Position numbers and translations under genes: made by a program | Part shown: in pieces, positions 24,480-32,608 of the stretch | How positions within the stretch are numbered: the stretch's first letter is position 1 | Layout: each line of letters starts with the position of its first letter | The notes under the pieces: generated by a model | Seen by the model: the letters and a program-made list of their open reading frames with translations, nothing else | What the model was told of the DNA's origin: nothing | The model's database searches: none | NCBI GenBank assembly: GCA_018677555.1 | Contig: JAHHOT010000067.1 | Coordinates: forward strand, 1 to 42,658 | Source: Gammaproteobacteria bacterium | Lineage (GTDB): Bacteria > Pseudomonadota > Gammaproteobacteria > Steroidobacterales > Woeseiaceae | Direction of reading: 5' to 3' | Length of the DNA stretch: 42,658 nucleotides

Positions 24480-25403
24480 ATGCCGAACATCGAACGACTC
24501 CGCGGTGTACTGACACCGGTGATCACGCCTTTCGACGACGCGCTGCTGCCTGACGCCGGGCGACTGGTCGATCAATGTCGCTGGTTGCTGTCGCAGGACG
24601 TCGGCCTGGCCGTATTCGGCACCAACAGCGAAGCCAACTCGATGTCTGTCGGTGAAAAAATCGATCTGCTCGACGCACTGGTGGATGCCGGACTCGATAC
24701 GTCGCGCATGATGCCGGGAACCGGCTGCTGTGCCCTGACCGACAGCCTGCGCCTGACCCGGCATGCGGTCAGTCTGGGCTGCGCCGGTGTGCTGATGCTG
24801 CCGCCTTTTTACTACAAGGACGTAAGCGACGATGGCCTGTATCGCAGCTACGCGGAGATCATCGAGCGAACCGGCGATGCGGCACTGCAGATATACCTGT
24901 ACCACATTCCGCCGATCGCCAACGTCGGGCTGTCACTTGATCTGATCGAGCGACTCGTTCGTGCCTATCCGCACAACATTGCCGGCATCAAGGACAGTTC
25001 CGGAGACTGGAACAACACGGCCGCAATGCTCGAGCGGGGGTGGGACGACTTTCGGGTTTTTGCGGGAAGCGAGTCCTTCCTGCTTCGCGTAATGCAGGGC
25101 GGCGGCGCCGGGTGCATTTCAGCGACGGCGAACGTTAACCCGGCCGCGATCAGCCGGCTGTGGAATTCCTGGAACGAACCAACCGCCACACGGCAGCAAC
25201 AGGACCTCGACGGCATACGCGCAATTGTCCAGGAATACCCCATGATTCCGGCACTCAAGGCAATTGTGGCCAGTTTCCGCGACGATCGCTGCTGGCGGAC
25301 AGTCCGCCCGCCGCTGGTGAACTTGCCCGATGACGCGGCGGCCCGGCTGATGGAACAGCTCGGGGAAAAAGGCTTCGATATGCCGGGGCTCGCCAGGCAG
25401 TAA
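24480..25403 (+). CDS. DapA-family aldolase/lyase of uncertain substrate
   Basis: A 307-residue TIM-barrel protein of the dihydrodipicolinate synthase / N-acetylneuraminate lyase family. The Schiff-base Lys is K171 in AGIKDSSGDW and the general-base Tyr is Y141 in YLYHIPP. The pyruvate-carboxylate motif reads GTNSEA (residues 47-52) where DapA has GTTGES, and the Arg that in DapA follows the Tyr by five residues (YNVPSR) is not present. So it is likely a pyruvate-dependent aldolase with a different second substrate, not the lysine-pathway DapA. ATG 24480 lacks a clear ribosome-binding site; GTG 24444 is an alternative start. It follows hemF by about 70 bp and converges with the CotH-like gene. 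Confidence 0.8.
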   Translation: MPNIERLRGVLTPVITPFDDALLPDAGRLVDQCRWLLSQDVGLAVFGTNSEANSMSVGEKIDLLDALVDAGLDTSRMMPGTGCCALTDSLRLTRHAVSLGCAGVLMLPPFYYKDVSDDGLYRSYAEIIERTGDAALQIYLYHIPPIANVGLSLDLIERLVRAYPHNIAGIKDSSGDWNNTAAMLERGWDDFRVFAGSESFLLRVMQGGGAGCISATANVNPAAISRLWNSWNEPTATRQQQDLDGIRAIVQEYPMIPALKAIVASFRDDRCWRTVRPPLVNLPDDAAARLMEQLGEKGFDMPGLARQ

Positions 25404-25420
25404 CCGCGCGCCCTTTTTTT

Positions 25421-26449
25421 CTAACCGAGACAGGCGCTGAGCACTTTCTTCTCAAGCTGCTTCGGGTCATTGATGATCTTGTAGAAATCATCGATGTATT
25501 TCAGCGAAGAGCGTTTTGTGCGCTTGTTGAGGCCCTCGGGAATTATCGCTTCCTCGATTTCGGATCGTTTGCGATTGAAGAGATCGACAGTCGCCGGCAA
25601 CTGATCGTTGTGCAGGCAACGTCCACGGTACAGTCGCTGGCGTACCGACTTGAGCCGCAATGCTTCCGCCGGGGCCGAGTATCGTGTGTTGATCAGCCCG
25701 GCCTGGTCGAAATCGTAGGGGAGGACGATCCAGCCGTCCTGCGTTCCCGGTTCCATGATCACCTTGCCGTTGTGGCAGCATCCTTCCTCGCCCGGCCCTT
25801 TGATCATCGACCAGTCCGTGTTCGCGATCATGTACTGGAACACGCTGTAGAGCGTCGCCTGCGCCGCATCGAGTTGCATGACCTCCAACTGCGGAATTCT
25901 CGAGCGCTCCATTCCGTGGCGTGAGGCAACCTCGTCGTGTGATTCGATGAAGAACGCGTCATGTTCGTCGGCGCCGCGCTTGCCGTCGGTGTCGCTGTAC
26001 GTGATCCGCAGCGGGCGCACACGATAGGAAAACTCGGAAATCACGTTAAAGGCACGGTAGATGCCTAGTTCCTGGTGCAGGTAACGTAAATGCTGGCTGC
26101 CGTTTTTGCAGTGCGTAACGATCTTTAACTTGTTCTGTCCCTCGAATACGGAGCCCTCGAGCTGCTTGCGTTTGAGATCGAGGGTCAGCGGCGGAAAACT
26201 GCAGTACTCGAGCCGCGATTTGCCACGCGTGGTCATCGACATGTCCAGCGCCAGTTCCTGCCCGCTGTCGTCCGTATAGCGAAGCACGCCGTCCAGAACC
26301 GGCCGCTCATCCCGTTGCCGCAACAGCGTATTGACCGGAAACTCGAGCGTCAGATGCAAGGTTTCCTGAGACGCGAATAGGGGCAGCTCGCCCGCCACCA
26401 CGGCCGGCGAAAAGACAAGAACAGCAATGGCCGCAAGTATGATACGCAT
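25421..26449 (-). CDS. Exported protein of unknown function, weakly CotH-kinase-like
   Basis: A 342-residue protein with a clear signal peptide (IILAAIAVLVFSPAVVAG, cleavage near residue 20). I do not recognise a named family with certainty. The middle has a TTRGKSRLEYCSFPPL segment and EGQNKLKIVTHC, and the C-terminal half has IANTDWSMIKG, CCHNGKVI and LPYDFDQAGLI. The NTDW, HNGK and DFD elements in this order recall the kinase-like active site of CotH spore-coat kinases. The mature protein also has five or six Cys, which may form disulfides. It converges with the DapA-like gene and is followed by no same-strand partner; tag lies 80 bp upstream. If it is a periplasmic kinase, the substrate is unknown. 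Confidence 0.6.
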   Translation of the reverse strand: MRIILAAIAVLVFSPAVVAGELPLFASQETLHLTLEFPVNTLLRQRDERPVLDGVLRYTDDSGQELALDMSMTTRGKSRLEYCSFPPLTLDLKRKQLEGSVFEGQNKLKIVTHCKNGSQHLRYLHQELGIYRAFNVISEFSYRVRPLRITYSDTDGKRGADEHDAFFIESHDEVASRHGMERSRIPQLEVMQLDAAQATLYSVFQYMIANTDWSMIKGPGEEGCCHNGKVIMEPGTQDGWIVLPYDFDQAGLINTRYSAPAEALRLKSVRQRLYRGRCLHNDQLPATVDLFNRKRSEIEEAIIPEGLNKRTKRSSLKYIDDFYKIINDPKQLEKKVLSACLG

Positions 26450-26529
26450 GGCGCCGACGCTTATACTTTTTGCTTATATGGGTGAAACAGACAACATCTT
26501 CCGCCGCGGACCCGGCTATTGCAAGCGAA

Positions 26530-27141
26530 TCAGCGCGATCGGCGGCGCGGGCGCTTGCCCGCCAGCGCCTTGCACTCCTTGTGACGGAAACAGGAAGTCA
26601 CGTGGTCGTTGACCATACCGGTTGCCTGCATGTGTGCGTAAACGATGGTGCTGCCGACGAACTTGAACCCGCGTTTTTTCAGGTCCTTGCTAAGTGCGTC
26701 GGATTCAGCCGACGTTGCCGGAACATCCGCCATGCTGCGAAATCGATTCTGCCTGGGCTTGCCGTCGACGAAACCCCAGATGTAGTTGCAGAAGCCATCG
26801 AATTCTTCCTGCACCTCCAGAAACGCCCGCGCGTTGCTCACCGCGGACTGAACCTTGAGCCGGTTCCGCACGACGTTCGGGTTCGTCAGTATTCTTTCGA
26901 CCCGCTTCGGCGTGAAGCGCGCCACTTTGCGCGGATCGAAGTCGGCAAATGCTTTTCTGTAGCCCTCACGCTTGTTCAGAATGGTCGACCAGCTGAGTCC
27001 GGCCTGGGCACCTTCGAGGATCAGGAACTCGAACTGGACCTGGTCGTCCCAAACGGGCACACCCCATTCCCTGTCGTGATACTCGATATAGGTCGGATCT
27101 GTTTCGCCTGCCCAGCCGCAGCGTTTCGCTTTTCTTGGCAT
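26530..27141 (-). CDS. tag: DNA-3-methyladenine glycosylase I
   Basis: A 203-residue base-excision enzyme that removes 3-methyladenine from alkylated DNA. Signatures: RCGWAGETDPTYIEYHDREW at the N-terminus (Cys is a zinc ligand and the Glu of HDREW lies in the base pocket), LEGAQAGLSWSTILNKRE, NARAFLEVQEEF, ALSKDLKKRGFKFVGSTIVYA and the closing MVNDHVTSCF with further zinc ligands. ATG 27141 follows a GGGACGGGAA sequence that can serve as ribosome-binding site. It ends in a basic tail (KRPRRRSR). The gene stands alone between the exported CotH-like gene and a repeat-rich spacer. Confidence 0.95.
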   Translation of the reverse strand: MPRKAKRCGWAGETDPTYIEYHDREWGVPVWDDQVQFEFLILEGAQAGLSWSTILNKREGYRKAFADFDPRKVARFTPKRVERILTNPNVVRNRLKVQSAVSNARAFLEVQEEFDGFCNYIWGFVDGKPRQNRFRSMADVPATSAESDALSKDLKKRGFKFVGSTIVYAHMQATGMVNDHVTSCFRHKECKALAGKRPRRRSR

Positions 27142-27226
27142 TTCCCGTCCCCGCATGACTATGCCGACGAGAATATCAATCGTGGCAGGTCGTCGCATGC
27201 GGAGAAACTGCACGCGACGCAGGGAA

Positions 27227-27326
27227 AGGCAGATACAAAAAAGCTCCCAATTCGCCCGCGGTGCAGGCCGTTGCGGTCGCGCCGGGGGCGGCGCTCCTAC
27301 AGGCAGACACAAAAAAGCCCCGATTT
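27227..27326. repeat. Half REP-like element between imperfect 26-bp direct repeats
   Basis: Bases 27277-27301 are identical to the right half of the REP-like repeat at 20140-20164, ending in CGCTCCTACA, while the matching left arm is missing. On either side lie direct repeats at 27227-27252 and 27301-27326 (both start AGGCAGA and share the run ACAAAAAAGC), identical at 22 of 26 positions. The right copy forms the start of a working terminator; the left copy looks like a decayed version of it. Confidence 0.65.
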
Positions 27327-27339
27327 CTCGGGGCTTTTT
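27311..27339 (-). terminator. Bidirectional rho-independent terminator after the Cys-repeat gene
   Basis: AGCCCCGA (27316-27323) pairs with TCGGGGCT (27328-27335) around TTTC, flanked by an A6 run on the left (27311-27316) and T residues on the right (27336-27339). On the minus strand it ends the Cys-repeat peptide gene 27 bp after its stop; it can also stop plus-strand transcripts. Confidence 0.9.
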
Positions 27340-27361
27340 CGCTCAGGCAGTACCGCAGGTC

Positions 27362-27745
27362 TTATACAGAGCCGCCGCACTTGCCTTCGCCGCACTTGCC
27401 TTCGGCGTCTTTGTCGCCGCCGCAAGAGCCTTCGCCGGCCTTGTCGCCGCCGCAATGGCCTTCGCAGTTGGCACCGGCCTTGTCGCCGCCGCAAGAGCCT
27501 TCGCCAGCCTTGTCGCCACCACAGGAGCCTTCACCGCCCTTGTCGCCGCCACAGGATCCTTCGCCACCTTTGTCGCCACCGCAGCTGCCTTCACCGGCGC
27601 CGAGCAGGTAACCTGTGCTCAGTGTGGTCATGGCAAACGGGCTTACACCAGTGTCGGCGCTGGCAACACCGGTTACGGCAAATGAGCCAGCCAGTGCCGC
27701 GCCAACCGCCAGTGCAACAGGTTTTGCTAATTGCTTGTCAGACAT
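27362..27745 (-). CDS. Exported Cys/Gly-repeat peptide, HvfA-like RiPP metallophore precursor
   Basis: A 127-residue low-complexity protein. Residues 1-30 look like a Sec signal (PVALAVGAALAGSFAVTGVA, cut after ASA), followed by PFAMTTLSTGYLLGAG and then a repeat region from residue 52 to the end. That region has eight EGxCG motifs (x = S five times, H once, K twice), mostly spaced by GDKxG linkers, and nine Cys at 55, 65, 75, 85, 94, 98, 108, 118 and 123. The leader and the terminal EGKCGEGKCG match the HvfA type of precursor, in which MNIO (DUF692) enzymes convert Cys in EGKCG motifs to copper-binding oxazolone-thioamide groups. No MNIO gene is in the window. A GGAG ribosome-binding site lies before ATG 27745. 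The gene follows an anti-sigma gene and is closed by a terminator. Confidence 0.85.
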   Translation of the reverse strand: MSDKQLAKPVALAVGAALAGSFAVTGVASADTGVSPFAMTTLSTGYLLGAGEGSCGGDKGGEGSCGGDKGGEGSCGGDKAGEGSCGGDKAGANCEGHCGGDKAGEGSCGGDKDAEGKCGEGKCGGSV

Positions 27746-27769
27746 TTCGATCTCCTACCTCTGGTAAAT

Positions 27770-27809
27770 ATGCCCGAGCCGGGCATTTGTTATTAGCCCG
27801 CACACGGGC
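27770..27809 (-). other. Two hairpins in the leader of the Cys-repeat gene
   Basis: ATGCCCG (27770-27776) pairs with CGGGCAT (27780-27786) around AGC, and GCCCG (27796-27800) with CGGGC (27805-27809) around CACA. They lie between the anti-sigma stop and the ribosome-binding site of the peptide gene. Neither has a T run on the minus strand, so they are more likely RNA-stability or processing elements than terminators. Confidence 0.5.
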
Positions 27810-27825
27810 GTATCAAGAATTCGTT

Positions 27826-28542
27826 TCAGGTTTCCCACTCAACCGAGTCGACCACGCGGTCTCTTATCGGGATTAGTTGCTCTTCACGTTCGCCAATGAT
27901 GGCGACGCTCCCCCCTTCTACCGGCAAGATAACGCCGTTAACACCCTTGCCATCAAGCTGCACCGCGTTGTCGATCTTCTCGTCAGGCATCAGCAATATC
28001 GTCACCGGCCCATGCTCTCCCTGGATGACAAGGTGAGGAATCGTCTTGCCGTGAATCACGCAGCTCTGGGCGTAGGTGATCAGCGGGAAGTCCTCATCGA
28101 AACTTGCGACGTCTCCTCTGACCACGCGCGCCAGCCGTCGTTCCGAAACAGGTGTATCCGTAACGCGCAGCGCTCGTGGTTCGTGATCCAGATGAGCCAG
28201 AATTTCATCGGCCAGCGAAGGATAATCATTCGTGCCGGTCAACATGCGTGCCCCGAGGAAGGCGACCAGCGCCACGCTGGCAGCAATGGCAAGCCAACCC
28301 GGCGTCGACAGCCTGCGCGCCGGCTTCAGGCTCACAACATTATCGCTGGCCTCGAGCTCGGGCAGGTCGGGGATCTGCAGTGCCGGCACGTTCAGCGCCA
28401 GCGCCCTCTCGATGCGGGCGTCGAGCGCCTGGATCTCGCCGCGGAAGGCGGCACAGTCAGCACAGCCAGCCGCGTGCGAGGCGCCGTCGAAACTTCCCGA
28501 CGGATCCGCAGCAATGGCCTCTCTGTACTCCTCACACTGCAT
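27826..28542 (-). CDS. DUF3379-like membrane anti-sigma factor
   Basis: A 238-residue protein starting at ATG 28542, 11 bp inside the end of the sigma gene; a GTG six codons earlier is possible. The N-terminal cytoplasmic part has a zinc anti-sigma-like pattern with Cys 3 and H23-x3-C27-x2-C30 (SHAAGCADC). A single membrane helix follows (GWLAIAASVALVAFLGARML, about residues 82-101). The extracytoplasmic part ends with HLVIQGEHGPVTILLMPDE and VEGGSVAIIGEREEQL, typical of DUF3379 proteins. It would hold the neighbouring ECF sigma factor inactive at the membrane until a signal arrives. Its position directly upstream of the Cys-repeat peptide suggests a metal or thiol signal; that is inference. 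Confidence 0.8.
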   Translation of the reverse strand: MQCEEYREAIAADPSGSFDGASHAAGCADCAAFRGEIQALDARIERALALNVPALQIPDLPELEASDNVVSLKPARRLSTPGWLAIAASVALVAFLGARMLTGTNDYPSLADEILAHLDHEPRALRVTDTPVSERRLARVVRGDVASFDEDFPLITYAQSCVIHGKTIPHLVIQGEHGPVTILLMPDEKIDNAVQLDGKGVNGVILPVEGGSVAIIGEREEQLIPIRDRVVDSVEWET

Positions 28543-29059
28543 TACTGATGTCCTGTTCACGCTCTACTATTTCTTTCAACTTCAATCTTGCCCGGTGCAA
28601 TCTCGTCAGCACCGCGCCGGGCTTTATGCCCATCAACTTTGCGATTTCCTTCGTGCTGTGTCCCATCAGGACCTGCAACACGAGCGGTTCGCGATAATCG
28701 TCGTCCAGCCGGTAAATCGCGTTGCGCAGCTCCTCCAGTTCGGCGTCGTCCGGCTCCGCGAGCATGGCCGACTGCGCCGGCGTGAGACTGTCGATATCGA
28801 CCGTTTCCAGGCGCTTCCTTTCGAAATACCGCGCATTCTCCCTGCGAACGATCGTAAGAACCCATTGTTTGGCGGCCCCGTCTTCCCGCAATGCATCCAG
28901 TGATTTCCAAGCTCGCAGCAACGCTTCCTGCACCACGTCCTCGGCAATGCCGGGGTCTCGTGACAGCCACACGGCGTAGCGATACATGTCCTGATGCAGG
29001 ACCCCGACAAGTCGGTCAAATCGCTGCCGGCGCACGAGCGCAGTGGCGCTGCTAGTCAT
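28532..29059 (-). CDS. ECF sigma factor
   Basis: A 175-residue extracytoplasmic-function sigma factor. Region 2 is at about residues 20-85 (MYRYAVWLSRDPGIAEDVVQ, then ALLRAWKSLDAL, and KQWVLTIVRRENARYFERKR). Region 4 is at about 115-168 (LDDDYREPLVLQVLMGHSTK, then EIAKLMGIKPGAVLTRLHRA). There is no extra C-terminal domain. Its stop codon lies inside the start of the anti-sigma gene, so the two are translationally coupled, and the Cys-repeat peptide gene follows. It is divergent from hemB with a 119-bp spacer. A TGCAACG sequence 35 bp before the ATG resembles a TGAAACG before the peptide gene and could be its own -35 element. Confidence 0.93.
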   Translation of the reverse strand: MTSSATALVRRQRFDRLVGVLHQDMYRYAVWLSRDPGIAEDVVQEALLRAWKSLDALREDGAAKQWVLTIVRRENARYFERKRLETVDIDSLTPAQSAMLAEPDDAELEELRNAIYRLDDDYREPLVLQVLMGHSTKEIAKLMGIKPGAVLTRLHRARLKLKEIVEREQDISNAV

Positions 29060-29124
29060 ACGAGTGGACCCGATTCATTGGTTTTTTATTACCCGTTGCA
29101 CGAAAATCTGTGATCTAAACGTAG

Positions 29125-30186
<1,062 letters not shown>

Positions 30187-30317
30187 GTATACTCGATGAA
30201 TAGCTGTTGCTCGCATGCCACGCTATCAAAACAACAAGAAACGGAATTCGCTGTAAACAGGGTTGCAGCAACTATGTCACAACTCATTCTGAAAGCCTTG
30301 AGCGCGATGCGGATCTG

Positions 30318-31148
30318 ATGATTACGCAGGTCGATCGCTATGGCGTCATGGGCTACCCGGTTTCCCACAGCCGCTCCCCGGTCATACACCGGCTGTTCGC
30401 CCTGCAAACCGGACATGCGCTGCAATACGAACTGTTGCAGGTCCCGCCCGACAAGCTCGAAGATTCCATTCAACAGTTCATTCGGACCGGCGGCAGGGGC
30501 CTCAACATCACGGTACCGCACAAGACCGAAGTCACGCGTTTCGTGAATCAATTGAGCGAGCGCGCCAGCAACGCCGGCGCCGTCAATACGCTCGCGTTCG
30601 AAGACGGCGAGGTATTCGGCGACAACACGGACGGCGTTGGCCTGCTGCGCGACCTTATCGGCAATCTCGAGCTCGACCTGAACGGTGCCAACATCCTGAT
30701 CCTCGGCGCCGGCGGCGCAACGCGCGGCATACTTGCGCCGCTGCTCGAGGTGCAGCCCGCATCGATCACGATTGCAAACCGCACGCTGACAAAGGCACGG
30801 GCGCTTGCCGAGCAATTTTCAGGCGTCGGGCCCATCAACGCATGCCGGTTTCGCGAGGTCAGCCGCAGGGCGCACTACAACCTGATCATCAACGCGACGT
30901 CCGCCGGCCTGACCGGCGAGATACCGCCGTACCCGGAAGCCGCTGTAAGCGCGGACTCGTTTTGCTACGACCTGTCCTATGGTTTGACGCCGACACCGTT
31001 CAGCCGCTGGGCACTGGAACACGGCGCACGTCAGTCGGTGATGGGCTGGGGCATGCTGGTCGAACAGGCAGCGGAGTCCTTCCACATCTGGCGTGGCGTG
31101 CACCCGGATACCGCCGCGGTCCTCAGCCAGATCTCGATTACCGCATAG
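30318..31148 (+). CDS. aroE: Shikimate dehydrogenase (NADP+)
   Basis: A 276-residue enzyme that reduces 3-dehydroshikimate to shikimate in aromatic amino acid synthesis. The shikimate site appears as GYPVSHSRSPVIHRLFA (residues about 11-27) and NITVPHKTEVTRF with the catalytic Lys near residue 66, plus GAVNTL. NADP binding: GAGGATRGIL (about 130-139) followed by NRT, whose Arg favours NADP. The closing GWGMLVEQAAESFHIW is also typical. ATG 30318 gives the normal length; the frame is open upstream but those 37 codons look unlike AroE. Its last 11 bp overlap the converging gor gene. Confidence 0.96.
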   Translation: MITQVDRYGVMGYPVSHSRSPVIHRLFALQTGHALQYELLQVPPDKLEDSIQQFIRTGGRGLNITVPHKTEVTRFVNQLSERASNAGAVNTLAFEDGEVFGDNTDGVGLLRDLIGNLELDLNGANILILGAGGATRGILAPLLEVQPASITIANRTLTKARALAEQFSGVGPINACRFREVSRRAHYNLIINATSAGLTGEIPPYPEAAVSADSFCYDLSYGLTPTPFSRWALEHGARQSVMGWGMLVEQAAESFHIWRGVHPDTAAVLSQISITA

Positions 31149-32484
31149 TCACGAATTCCTCGGCACTTGTCGGGTGAATGGCGACCGTATCGTCGAAATC
31201 CTTCTTACGCGCACCCATTCGTATCGCGACGGCGAATCCCTGCAGCATTTCGTCGGCACCTTCGCCGATAACGTGACAGCCGACAATTTTTTCCTCGGCA
31301 CCTACCGTAATCAGCTTCATCGACGTCGGCGTCTTGTGTTCGCCCAGTGCGTACAGCATGGGATTGAACGTTGACTGATAAACCGTTACGTCGTCTCCGT
31401 ACTTTTCTCGCGCATCGCTCTCGCGAAAGCCGACGGTACCGATCGGCGGATGCGAGAAGATCACCGTCGGTATCGTGTGATACTCGAGGTGCCGATCGGC
31501 CATGCCACCGTACAGGCGATCGGCGAGGCGCCTGCCAGCCGCAATGGCTACCGGTGTCAGCGCTTCGCGGCCGGTGACGTCGCCGAGCGCAAACACATTG
31601 TCGACGTTGGTCGCCTGGTAATCGTCCACGGGGATGAAACCGTACTTGTCGCTGGCAACGCCTGCTGCATCGAGCTGCAGTGCGGCAACGTTCGGTTCGC
31701 GGCCGATAGCCCATACGACGCAGTCATAGCTTCCGAACTCGCGGCCGTCCTCCGCGAGCAGAACAAGCCCATTGTCACGTCGTTCGAGGGCCCTCGGGAC
31801 TACGCGTGTTTCGAGACGAATTCCTTCACTCTTCATTGCGCCATGCAGGCTGTCGCGCAACATTTCGTCGAAGCTGCGCAGTACGCCGCCCTTGCGCACC
31901 AGTACCGTCGTCTCCGAGCCGAGGGCGGCAAACACCCCCGCAAGCTCGACCGCGACATAGCCGCTGCCGACCAGCGCAACGCGTGCGGGCCGCTCCGGCA
32001 ATTCAAAAAAGCCGTCCGACGTGATGCCCAGCTCTGCGCCGGGAATAGCCGGCACAATCGGCTGCCCACCGGTCGCAATGACGATGCGCTCCGCCTCCAG
32101 TTGTTCGCCGCCTGCGTTTACCCGCGTGTCGCTGACGAGTTGCCCGGTGCCGCGCAACAAGGTGACCTTACGGTTGTCCAGGTTTCTTTCGTAGATGTCG
32201 TTCAGCCGGCTGATGTAGGCGTCGCGTCGCGCCTTGAGTTCACTCCAGTCGTGGCCCTCTGCCGCGACGGTGAAGCCGAAATCGCTGGCGCCGCGAATCG
32301 CGTGGGCATGGTGTGCCGCGTACCACATCACCTTCTTCGGTACGCACCCGACGTTGACGCAGGTTCCGCCCAGCGGCCCGGATTCCACGACAGCCGCGCT
32401 GGCGCCGTACTCGGCCGCCCGCTGCGCGTGCGCCAGACCGCCGCTGCCGCCGCCGATCACTACCAGATCAAATCTTCTCGCCAC
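31138..32484 (-). CDS. gor: Glutathione-disulfide reductase
   Basis: A 448-residue flavoenzyme that uses NADPH to reduce oxidised glutathione. FAD site: LVVIGGGSGGLAHAQRAAEY at the N-terminus. Redox-active disulfide: C42 and C47 in GGTCVNVGCVPKK, the same numbers as in E. coli Gor. NADPH site: VGSGYVAVELAGVFAALGS. Second FAD motif: NVFALGDVTG. The C-terminal catalytic His-Glu pair is in HPTSAEEFVTMR. The start is taken as GTG 32484, which has GGAAGG five to ten bases upstream and makes the numbering fit; an ATG ten codons earlier (32514) is possible. Further upstream extension runs into prlC's leader and is unlikely. Thus gor and prlC are divergent. Confidence 0.96.
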   Translation of the reverse strand: MARRFDLVVIGGGSGGLAHAQRAAEYGASAAVVESGPLGGTCVNVGCVPKKVMWYAAHHAHAIRGASDFGFTVAAEGHDWSELKARRDAYISRLNDIYERNLDNRKVTLLRGTGQLVSDTRVNAGGEQLEAERIVIATGGQPIVPAIPGAELGITSDGFFELPERPARVALVGSGYVAVELAGVFAALGSETTVLVRKGGVLRSFDEMLRDSLHGAMKSEGIRLETRVVPRALERRDNGLVLLAEDGREFGSYDCVVWAIGREPNVAALQLDAAGVASDKYGFIPVDDYQATNVDNVFALGDVTGREALTPVAIAAGRRLADRLYGGMADRHLEYHTIPTVIFSHPPIGTVGFRESDAREKYGDDVTVYQSTFNPMLYALGEHKTPTSMKLITVGAEEKIVGCHVIGEGADEMLQGFAVAIRMGARKKDFDDTVAIHPTSAEEFVTMR

Positions 32485-32608
32485 AATCACCTTCCAGATT
32501 TTCCATATATTCATTCCGCCGCGTTGTAACTGCCTGACGCGCCACCGGAGCGCGGATTCCTCGGGACCCTGTGATACCATGCCGCGATTCAGGCACCCCC
32601 GATCCCCG

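Noticed and set aside
27362-27600. Regular 30-base periodicity resembling a CRISPR-like array
   Set aside because: The period is a multiple of three, the units translate to EGSCGGDKxG repeats, and the unit differences fall at codon positions; no unique spacers exist.
27155-27685. A 176-codon Ala-rich hydrophobic plus-strand frame
   Set aside because: It is the antisense reading of the Cys/Gly repeats; the Ala/Phe pattern follows from the repeat codons and there is no start signal.
26470-27876. A 468-codon plus-strand frame crossing tag, the terminator and the Cys-repeat gene
   Set aside because: Its translation is low-complexity Arg/Leu/Cys where it crosses the Cys repeats and unlike any family elsewhere; it runs antisense to two genes with clear homology and through a strong terminator.
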